This document shows positions 35,080-46,100 of a stretch of 64,000 bases of DNA, in pieces. Source of the stretch: Siphlonurus alternatus (taxonomy: Eukaryota; Arthropoda; Insecta; Ephemeroptera; Siphlonuridae); assembly GCA_949825025.1 (NCBI GenBank), contig OX463783.1, forward strand, positions 11,939,628 to 12,003,627, given 5' to 3'. Below the pieces are notes generated by a model, which had not been told where the DNA came from, made no database searches, and saw nothing but the letters and a program-made list of their open reading frames with translations. A program made the translations under genes and the position numbers. The first letter of the stretch is position 1; every line of letters starts with the position of its first letter.

Positions 35080-38000
35080 ATGCCCACTCCAACTGGTTCA
35101 GTCGTAGATCCAGTAACCCTGCCGCCTGCGGGAACACCAATATTGGAGGAATCACAAGTTACATTAGTGGTTCCTCCAAGTACCACCAGCGGCAGCACTA
35201 GTTCTTCTTCAACTACTACAACAAATACCAATATTTCAGTAGTACATGATGCCAGTACAACTGTAAATAATGGTCCTTCAAGTGGTAGTGGTAGCGGAGG
35301 AGTGGTAGCTAATGTTGTTAGTGGTGCACCTAGTGGTAGCAGTTGGAGACGGAGAACAAAAAGAGCACCACAACGACATACACCATTAGATGAAGAAGAA
35401 ATGAGTCCTGATGAAGAAATGTCGTCATTAATGACATCATCATCACCATCTTATCATCATATTCATCAACATAAAAATTTATCTACTGATATTTTATCTT
35501 CTGGTGGTACTACTGTAGATATTAGAAGAAGAGGAGGAGATATTGATACAGATGAAGATGAAGATATGGACCATCATCAACAACAAATTCATCATCGACT
35601 CAATAGACAATCACCAAATAAAAAAATTATTAGTGTTGGTGAACAACAACAACAACGACATCATCAACATATTAATAATAGAGCTGATTCATCATTAGCA
35701 GATTCAACTAGTGATGTTGAAAGATTTGATGGTAAAATTGTTTATAATCCTGATGGTTCAGCTTATATTATTGAAGATAGTGAATTAAGTGATGATGATG
35801 CGAGTTTAGATTTACCTCAATTAGATGGATGTATAGTAGATGGACGTGGTGTTAATTTATCACAATTTCAAGTATTTCCTCAAATCGCTAATGCCTTTTA
35901 CGTGTCACGTAATCCATCCTTATATAGCGCATTATATGGACAAGCATACGCTAATATTTTACGTGACAAAAAAATAGTTCCTGAAGTTCCAGTAATGCAT
36001 AGTTACAGGGTTTATACTGTGCGTGATAAGAGTGGTGATAGCGAAGGAAAAAATATTGTGTCAGGTGGTGGAGGTGCCAGTGGAGAAACACATGAAGAAG
36101 ATGATGATGAAGATGATAAAAATGAAGATAGAATCTCATTACAATCATCAAATACATTGACCAACAAGGATAAGACTGCAGCCAGTAATAAACAAAAACA
36201 ACAACAACACTCTGCTACAACTGATTGTTCATCTGTACCAATTAAACCAATTTTAATGTGTTTTATATGTAAATTATCATTTGGTTACGCAAAATCATTT
36301 GTAGCACATGCAATGAGTGATCATAATCTAATATTATTAGATGATGAAAAAGAAATATTAAATCATAAAAATACATCAGCAATTATTCAATGTGTTGGTA
36401 AAGAAAAAGAACCATTAGTTTCTTTCTTAGAACCAATGTCACCTGTTCTGGGAAGGTTGGATCAAATTCAAAGGCCGGAATCTCCAAGCGTAAGTGCCGC
36501 TGCTGCTGCAGTAGCTGCTAACGCAATGAAGACACTTATGGCAGCGGTCACCAGTTCCGGAGCTCTCTCCTTACCACACAATACCTTGACTACGACGAGC
36601 TCATCTCATCCTGAAACAGGAGGAAATGATCATCACATGGACGAATCAACTTCGAGCTTAATAAGAAATTCACCTCATAATGAACAAGTTCCTGAGACAA
36701 GTGTCTCCCAATCACAGCAACATCAACAACAACACGGTATGGATTTAACAAGAAAAAGTCCAATATCGGCTGGTAGCGGTATGAGAAGTAATTCAACATC
36801 ACCTGGTACTTCTCCTTCTCCATCTGGACCTAATTTAAGTCCAATGGCGTTGCATCAACATCATCAACAACAGATGTCATCGTTACCACCCCCTCCTCCT
36901 TCATTTGCTACCTCAAATATGCCACAACCGCCCAATTTCCTGACTGGTACCACAATAGGGGTGTGTCCTGATCATATGACTGGTCGCCCTAGTGGTGTAG
37001 AGTGTGCAAAATGTGAAATGATTCTCAATTCATCTCGACTTGGTAATGCGTCTGGCCAGGGTGGGATGTTAGCGGGAATGCATTCAAGAAATTCTTGTAA
37101 AACATTAAAATGTCCAAAATGTAATTGGCATTATAAATATCAAGAAACACTAGAAATTCATATGAAAGAAAAACATCCAGAGAGTGAAACGTCATGTATT
37201 TATTGCATAGCGGGACAACCTCATCCGAGACTCGCTAGAGGTGAGACATACACCTGTGGATACAAACCTTATAGGTGTGAAGTATGTAATTACTCGACTA
37301 CCACAAAAGGTAATCTAAGTATACATATGCAATCTGATAAACATCTAAATAACATGCAAGAATTACAAAATGGTGGTGTACCAAATTCTGATAATGTCAA
37401 TCATCAACCAACCACACCATCACCGGCATCACACAAAGTACTTAATTTAGCTGCGTCGGCTTTAAGTCCTCCGTGTAATACCGGTAGTACCAGTAATATC
37501 AGTAACGCAGGTACCAGTAATGTACCGAGCTCACCTGTATCATCAAACAAACCAAAACCAACATTCCGTTGTGACGTTTGTAATTATGAAACAAACGTTG
37601 CAAGAAATCTGAGAATACACATGACGAGTGAGAAACATACTCACAATATGATGGTATTACAACAGAACGTCAAGCATATGCAGCAGCTCAGTGCTCTACA
37701 ACAAGCAGCACAAAATCAGATGGCTGCCGCTGCTGCAGGAGGAGGATTTGACCCTGCCACCGCAGCTGCGTTGCTACACTTCCACCCCGGTCTGACGTTA
37801 CAAGGTGACAAACCTCCCCCACACACAGAAGCTGCACTGGCAGACATGGCTTACAACCAGGCTCTGTTGATTCAAATGATGACAGGGGGACAAATGCCAC
37901 CTCACGTACCACCAGAGTTGGCACCTCACATGGACCTTGGTTTGAACCCAGACACCATGGAACCACCTCCAGAACCTCCAGATCAAAACCCAGCTTATCT

Positions 38001-38665
38001 GTTCCAATGTTGTGTGTGTACAATATTCTCAACTGACTCTCTAGAAGCTCTATCTCATCATTTAGCTCAAGATCGTACAAAATTACGTGAACAAGAAATA
38101 CTTGCATTAGTAGGTGGAAATTATGTTTGTAAATTATGTACTTATAAAACAAATTTAAAAGCAAATTTCCAATTACATTGTAAAACAGATAAACATTTAC
38201 AACGTTTACAACATGTAAATCATATCAAAGAAGGTGGAAATAGAAATGAATGGAAATTAAAATATGTAAGTGTATCAAATCCAGTTCAAATAAGATGTCA
38301 TGCTTGTGATTATTATACAAATTCAGCTCATAAATTACAATTACATGCTGCACATCAGAGACATGAAGTTAGCAGAATGGTGTTCAGACACTTAGCTAAC
38401 GGAGAATCATCCCTTCGTGAGAATGAACCTCGTCTCTACCATTGCGCCCTCTGTGGGTTCTCCAGTCGAGCGAAACTTCCCCTCCTCCAGCACGTCAGGT
38501 CCATGAAACATCTCCAGATGGAACAACTGCACCAACTACAGAGGAGGTCGGAGGGCAAGGAACCTCACACCGAGATTGGGGAGGTGTTTCAAGTCGTCGG
38601 ACAAGCACAACTTGATGCATCAATGCAACAACAGCTAGCAGCGGAGGCAGCAGCTGAGACACCAG
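35080..38665 (+). CDS. zfh2: Zinc finger homeodomain protein 2, coding exon A
   Basis: N-terminal 1195 codons of a large nuclear DNA-binding transcription factor, in insects a developmental regulator of nervous system and appendages. The ATG at 35080 is the first in frame after the stop at 34966. The first 390 residues are disordered: Ser/Thr-rich, His/Gln runs, acidic stretches. Then come zinc fingers beginning near residue 394 (CFICKLSF), 678 (CPKCNWHY), 733 (CEVCNYST), 831 (CDVCNYET), 977 (CCVCTIFS, with degenerate histidines), 1017 (CKLCTYKT), 1073 (CHACDYYT) and 1122 (CALCGFSS). A Cys-rich atypical segment at nt 36964-37035 (CPDH, then CAKC) may be another metal site. The exon ends CAG|GTAAGA after the first base of a codon; exon B supplies the other two (GAA). 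Reading into the intron gives a stop at 38743-38745, so retention would truncate before all homeodomains. Confidence 0.93.
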
Positions 38666-41600
38666 GTAAGAAAGACAACTTTATTATTTACCTTTCTCCC
38701 TATATGTCAGTACCCCTACAATTACATAAGCCCATTCAGAATTGACCCTATTGGTGTGTTACCCATTGTTTTGATTAAGATATTAGCCCTAAATGACATC
38801 AAAATATAAAATTATTAAATTTCCTTGCTGGTATTATAATGTAAAATTTTGCTTTAGTTTTTGCTGATTATAAAAGCAGTTGGCTTTTTTATAAAGAAAA
38901 ATCATAACTACCCTACTGTTCTGATAGTGCATACTGTATCTTATTATAAACTACACCTATAAATCATATTAGCCCTTTTTGTCTTGTTCTCCAAATATAA
39001 TTTATTGTCATTCTATAATTGAATTTAATGCAAGAATTTTATTTAAAATTTATTCAATAAATCTTACCATTTTTTGTCTGCAATTAGTTCAAAGAAAATT
39101 TTACATATTTTAAATATTAATTAATTATTACTATAATTAGCAAAATTATATATTATGTAATACTATCTTTTTTATATACAGCACCACTATATTTATTGAG
39201 AAGAAATTTACTAATTTCTCTATAAATAAAAATATATAACATTATAGCTCAATTTTATGATATCCCTCCCTTAGCATTTTATTTTACAAAAAAGTGTTGT
39301 TTATTATAGAATACAACCTTCCCCGTTAAAATATACAGTAGAAGGGTTAATATTATGCGTGATTTATTCGATGTTACGTATGATTTTTTGCGTGTTTTTT
39401 TATGTTAAAAAAAAAGTGTTGTTTTCCATGTTACTACATAGAACTTTTTTCGTGTTAAATCATAAATTTAATCGAATAAAAGTATTTTGCCTCCAATATC
39501 ATATTGCGTGTATTACTATCTTAGTTTTTTTATACGTTGCGTGTTATATTGATAATATGCCTCAAGCTAGTTTTGTTTACGATTGCAGTTATATTATGGA
39601 AATGATCATTCGACTTATTGCTAACGTTTTTTTACTATACGCTTTTTTAGCATAACTTTTTTTAAGTCTTACAAATTTCGAGTAGTATTTTAAAAAAAAA
39701 TATATATTATTATAATTGCTGTATAATATATTATAACAAAAATTGTCACTTAATTTAAATTAAAACTCATGACCTGCATAATAAATCATAAGACTAGTTA
39801 AAACCAATAAAAAAATAATAAGATTTTATAAAAGAATAAAAAATACGGGTTGGTTTTGGACTTGTCTTTAATATTGTAATAAATCAATTTTAGTTTCATT
39901 TTTCTTTTTTTAATAATTTCATGACATTATAATTTATAACAGGGAGAATATAATTTGTTATTAGGCCTATACTACTTGTATTAGACAGTAGAGTTTTTTT
40001 TAGATTTAAAAATATTGTTATGCATGCAACCGGATATATTTAATAATATCTGCAGAAATAGTTGCAAACATGCAAGCTATTTTTTTTTTTTTAATAACAA
40101 AACTTTTGATCAATAAATTTTACTTATAATATCAATTTTTTTTTAATATTATACAGGTATAAAATGTATTATAACTATTTATTTTATATAGCATGTTGAA
40201 TATATGGTATTTCAAATTGAAAAAAAAAAAATAGAAGTGTAATTAGTAATGTCATTAGTAAAGAAAAAAAAATCATTAATTACGTAAAAATATGTTCTGC
40301 TGCATTTGTTACAAACTTTATTTAAAAAAATACAACAACAATAAAAAAAAAAATACTTCAATAACTAAATTTTAGCAAACCATATAAACAAAAACAAAAA
40401 TCCCAGACATTCCATTTAATGTTTATGGTATTAATTTCAAAGAAATAAAATATTAATTCTGGGTATAAATTGATGACAAATTTGGCAACGTTGTTTTTAT
40501 AATAGACATTCCATGCAGACTACTATAATATAGAAGTGGATTGAGCTGGCAAAAGCTCGGCGACGACTGTTCTGATGATCGCGTGTTAATAAATAAAGGG
40601 TGGGAGCTTTTTTTTTTTTTTTTTTTGAACGAGCATTAAACCGTACTAAAATAAAAATCTATAATATATTTTTTAAAGTCATAAAAATTATACAACAATG
40701 TATTATTGTTATATGAACAATTGCTTGCAAAAAAAAAATGTCTTCTATATAATTAAACATTCAAGGTTTTTAATAGCAAATCATGAATTAAATTATGAAA
40801 AAAAATATTCAATGATATTTTTAAGTATTATATTAAAAAATATAGCCTTAAGATATAATATAATTGAAATTAAAATTTTAATTCAAGGATATTTTAATAT
40901 GGCAACTCTGTAATAATTGAATTTAATATATAATTTCATTCGTACATTACAATATTATACTATTTTATATTTTAAACTTTCATTATTTTTATTACAACAT
41001 TATAATTTAAGTTAATTTATATAAACTTTTTTTGTATATAAATTGTTAACAACAAAAAATTATAATTAGAAATCAAATCATTAATAACAATTAGCTATAG
41101 AATGACCTCAATCAACATTATATATTTTAAACTTAATAAGAACACGGAAGTTTTCTGTGATATAACAAAAAAAATATATAAGCAATTATAAAAATAGACA
41201 TTAAAAGTTGTATACTATTGTATGATTAGATTCAATGTATAATAAAAAAAACATACATGAAGCGTTTAAGTTTACACGTTTTTTTTTTTTTTTTATATTC
41301 TTTAAGATTAAAATCAAAAAAATAGTTTTTTTTTATCTATGCAGTGTTAAGGTAGAGATAATACGGATCAGCTGGCCCAATGCTAAAAAAAATCCCTCAC
41401 ATGAAAATTATGAAAAAAAAAAAAAAATTAAAATGTTCTCCTCTACATCCCCTATCAGTAGGTAAAATATCAGGTACACAAAAACGAGTTAGTTTTTGAG
41501 TTATTAATTTTTAAAGTTGAATAATTTAACATGGAAGTTCCATTTCTCCATGTTAAATTAGAGAACTTTAAAAATTAATAACTTGAAAACTAGCTCGTTT

Positions 41601-43103
41601 TTGTATACCTGATATTTTACCTACTGATAGGGGATGTAGAGGAGAACATTTTAATTTTTTTTTTCATAATTTTTATGAATGTTTTTTTTTTAGCATTGGG
41701 CCAGCTGATCCATATTATCTCTACCTTAAGATTAAAATCAAAAAATAGTTTTTTTATCCATGCAGTGTTAATTCGATGTTAACACATGTGTTTTCTTTAA
41801 GTTTTTTATGCTTATTGTTTATTCCTCTTTACTAACGACACTTTGATTTTTGTCAAAGTTGTAAAATCACATCTGTTTTTTTTTATACCATATACAAAAA
41901 CATGTTATGCATTACTTTTATTTATATATTGTAAAAAAAAAGAGGGGATAAGTTAATTTGAATATGTTTGCATGTCTTAAGTAATATAATTTTAAAACAT
42001 TAAAATATAATCTTAGTTAAAAATCTTGCATAGTAATTAGTTATTTTTTTATTATATATTTATAAAAAGAATGTTCTATATTATATAAAAAAACTTATTA
42101 TAATTTTATTCTAAATTATAGTCTTATTCATATACACAAATTTAATTACACAATACATATAGAGCTAAATATAAAAAAAAATATTATTCTTTAGAAAAAT
42201 ATGTATAACAACATATGCAAAGTAATATTAAAATAGTTTAAATCTTGATAAGATTGGAATTGTTCTTTGTAATGTCATCAACAAATAAATGACAGGATAA
42301 TAAAAGTTATGTATAATAAATAATGTCATTGCACCGTGCTATTATTATAAATTAATTTGTTGTATGAATAATATTTTTAACCGTGATTGAATAAAATTAA
42401 AAAATAATATTATTCATTTTAATTTGTATGACTCATGAATTTTAATTATAACGTTATCATATAATTATATGCAACGAATGATAATTATATTTAATTTGAT
42501 CACGCTTTATTTTTTGTAGCTTTTCAATCGATTTATTTTTTAAAAACTCACGATTTTTTTTTATTTAATAATAATTACTTTAAAAAAAATCTGTTCCTTG
42601 TTTTATATAAATTAATTGTTATAATAATAAATATAATTTTATCCTTATTTAATTATTAGAAAGTTTTACACATTGGTTTATATTTAACCTAATTGTTATT
42701 AGCTTCACTATCGATCGATCAATAAAATGCTGCACTATAATTTCTCTATTGTATATATAATAATAAATCGTATACATTAATTTTAAATTGCATGTAAGTA
42801 TTATAATAATTACAATAAATTTCATAAGTCTTAATGATTTGGAGGCAAAATGTATCGTAATAATAACAACACAATTGTTTTGTATTTTTACGCGTAAATT
42901 TCATTATAAATTTTCAATAATAGAATACGAATATTTACATTTTTTTTACGTTTACTTCTTAAATTAAATTTTACTGTAAATATTTCGTAAGAACCGAAGT
43001 AACAGATTTACTAACTGCGATAATTGTTGTGTTTATGTCATCTAATTTCCCGCTATAAACCGTTTAATTACAGCGTTGTTTCTCTCGTTTGTTTCATTCA
43101 CAG
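38666..43103 (+). other. zfh2 intron between exons A and B
   Basis: Donor GTAAGA at 38666 and acceptor TTTGTTTCATTCACAG ending at 43103; phases agree (1/1). The 4,438-bp intron is AT-rich, with the hairpin element at 41302-41771. A mixed-composition patch at about 40530-40600 (GGATTGAGCTGGCAAAAGCT, CGGCGACGACTG) is the only other island. At 39355-39545 the string GCGTG or CGTG recurs about five times in an otherwise AT-rich block. ORFs at 39359-39655 and 40698-40913 are not credible genes. Confidence 0.85.
41302..41771. mobile_element. Near-perfect hairpin MITE bounded by TTAA and direct repeats
   Basis: The palindrome spans 41351-41725, from GGTAGAGATAAT to ATTATCTCTACC, with arms of about 180 bp and only scattered mismatches, centred near 41541 (TTTAACATGGA and TCCATGTTAAA). 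TTAA lies immediately outside both ends (41347-41350, 41726-41729), the target signature of piggyBac-type elements. A further direct repeat, TTAAGATTAAAATC to GCAGTGTTAA, flanks it at 41302-41350 and 41726-41771, itself bounded by TTAA at both ends. No coding capacity. Confidence 0.85.
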
Positions 43104-46100
43104 AAAGAAAAGATCGTCGCGGTAGTATCGGCAGCGAAAGCGGTAGTAGCAGCGTCGTAAAGACGGAAAAAGACGCTAGTATGCTAAAATACGCTCTCGA
43201 ACAACAAGCTATGAATGACGCTGGCGCAACCTCGTCAGACGAAACTTCACCTGAAACATCTCGTGCACAAATGTGCCCATACTGTAATTACAGTAGTAGT
43301 AGTGAAATGAGAATACAAGCCCATATACTGGCACAACATTCACAACAATCTGGGGGAGATACGAGTAATAATAATACACCAACAAAACCAGAATTCCTTT
43401 GTCCATTATGTCAAGATGGATTTAAAGAAAAAACACAATTGGAAAGACACGTCATGCAAATTCATAGTGTAAATGCTGAAGGTTTACAAAGATTACTTGT
43501 TCTAGTAGACCAATCACATTGGTTGAATACATCATCTCGTACTCAGACAAGCAATGATACAGCGACTGATCTGTCATCTGGTGGTAAATCAAATAATCAA
43601 GATGATAATGAAGATGAGGCTTCTGAACCAATGGATATAGATCAAGATTTATCAAATAATCAAGATGATATTTTTAAATGTCAAACATGTTCAAAAATAT
43701 GTTCTACAATGGATGAATTATGTTGTCATCAAACTGAAAATGGACATCTTGAATTAAAACAAACACCAAATGGACCAGGTTATTTATGTTGGAAAAAAGG
43801 ATGTAATCAATATTTTAATTCAGCAATTAGTTTACAAAATCATTATCGTGAAATACATGCAGCAAAAATACAACCACCTCCTATGGCTGCTGTATCTGAA
43901 AAACATGTTTATAAATATCGTTGTAATCAATGTTCATTAGCATTTAAAACATTAGAAAAATTACAATTACATTCACAATATCATCTTATACGAGATGCTA
44001 CAAAATGTATGCTATGTGGGCGAAGTTTTCGTTCTGTATTAGCATTACATAAGCACGTCGAAACAGCTCATACGGAGCTCTCAGAAGAAGAGATGATTCA
44101 ATATAAACAAAGTCTCATGAACAATCCATTGTTGCTAGCCGGTTTAGGGGGCGTGTCCGGAACAGGGTCCGCTCTCGAAGCTGCGTGTAACGAGCTGATG
44201 AAACGTGCGAGCAACGCGTCTGCAAACGAAGACCCCACGAGTCCAGTTGACGAGGAAATGAGAGACGAGTCCGACCCCACAGACCAAGGGGATGGTGAAA
44301 ATTCAAATGACTCAATCGTATACAAAGAACAACAATTTCTTGAGGATTATTTAAACAGTCAAGCTATTGCAGAAGATAGTTATAATGATCCTAATAGAAA
44401 ATACAAATGCCATCGTTGTAAAGTTGCGTTTACACGTCAAAGTTACTTAACGAGTCACAACAAAACATTATTACATAGAAAAGGTGAAAAATTAAGTTAT
44501 CCAATGGAAAAATATTTAGATCCAAATAGACCATATAAATGTGACGTATGTAAAGAAAGTTTTACACAAAAAAATATTTTACTTGTACATTATAATTCTG
44601 TAAGTCATTTACATAAATTAAAACGTGCAATGCAAGATCAACAAGGTGGTACCAATCTCAACAATAATAACAACAATGGATTACAAGTACAAACATTACA
44701 ATCAGCACCAAGTAAAACTTCGAGTTCACCGGAGGAAGACGACAAAAAACCTTACAAATGTAATATCTGTAAGGTTGCATATACTCAGGGGTCGACCCTT
44801 GATATTCATATGAGGTCGGTATTACATCAAACTCGTGCTTCAAAATTACAAGAACTTGCATTAACTGGTCAAATTGATTTAAGTAGACCTTTAATTGAAC
44901 AACCTGAACATAAGAAAATAATGCAAGATATGTTAACTGCAAGTTCTCCAAAACAAATAAGTCCAAATTCTCGTACATCTCCGACAAATACAGAGTCACC
45001 AAATTCATCAGGAAGTATGCCTACTTCCGGTCAGCTGACTTCCCCTCCAAGTTCTGCAACCATCAATACAACAGCTCCATCTACGCCTAACAACAATAGC
45101 TTGCAAGTAACCGCAGTGACACCGAATAGTAACGCGAATACTAGCATTCACGCATGCCCGAGGTGTAGTGCATTATTCTCCTCTCCCGAACAATTATCTC
45201 AACATCAACAATTATATTGTTTATTTCAAAACCCACTTGCATTATTTCCATCCTTACCAGGTACATCTCCGACCCAAATTAATTCTCCACAACCCGGGAA
45301 TCAAACCCCAAGTCCACTACCTACTACCCCCACCCCACTCAATACATCCACCCCTCAAATAATGCACTTACATGGACTTGAAGATCCGTTCTCCAAAATG
45401 GCGGCGGTTGCTAAGAAACCATCACAAATGTATAAACATTTACTTGAAAGTTACGGTTTTGAACTTGTTATGCAATTTAATGAGAATCATCAGCGTAGAC
45501 AGAGACGAGAGATAAGAGAGGAGGAAGAGAAGGAGAAAATTCAGGAGATTGAACCGGCGACCGCTACAATTTCAGAAGTTCCTGAACCTGTCGCTACTAC
45601 CCCTGCAGTAGTCATACCTGAAATAGAAAACTTACCTGAAGTCGCAAAATCAACATGTCAACACTGTAAAAAAGAATTCTCCAGCGTGTGGGTGTTAAAA
45701 GCCCACTGTGAGGAGGTTCACCGCGACTTGGTACCACATGAATTTCTAGAAAAATATGCACAACAATTTAAGAACGAATACGAGAAAAAATCAACAAGCG
45801 ACAATGTTAAGAATCCCGGTTCTCCAAGTGACGTCACAATGGATAAAGATGAGGACAACAAAGAGGCTCTCGCCAAGTTGATACAGAGTACTTCAGTCGA
45901 GATCACTGCCACCCCCACTGCCCCCAGTACACCGAGGGCCCCCNNNNNNNNNNNNNNNNNNNNNNNNNNNNNNNNNNNNNNNNNNNNNNNNNNNNNNNNN
46001 NNNNNNNNNNNNNNNNNNNNNNNNNNNNNNNNNNNNNNNNNNNNNNNNNNNNNNNNNNNNNNNNNNNNNNNNNNNNNNNNNNNNNNNNNNNNNNNNNNNN

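Noticed and set aside
39359..39655. 98-codon hydrophobic ORF in the zfh2 intron
   Set aside because: Phe/Leu/Ile/Tyr content follows from T-rich DNA; no start context, domain or splice support.
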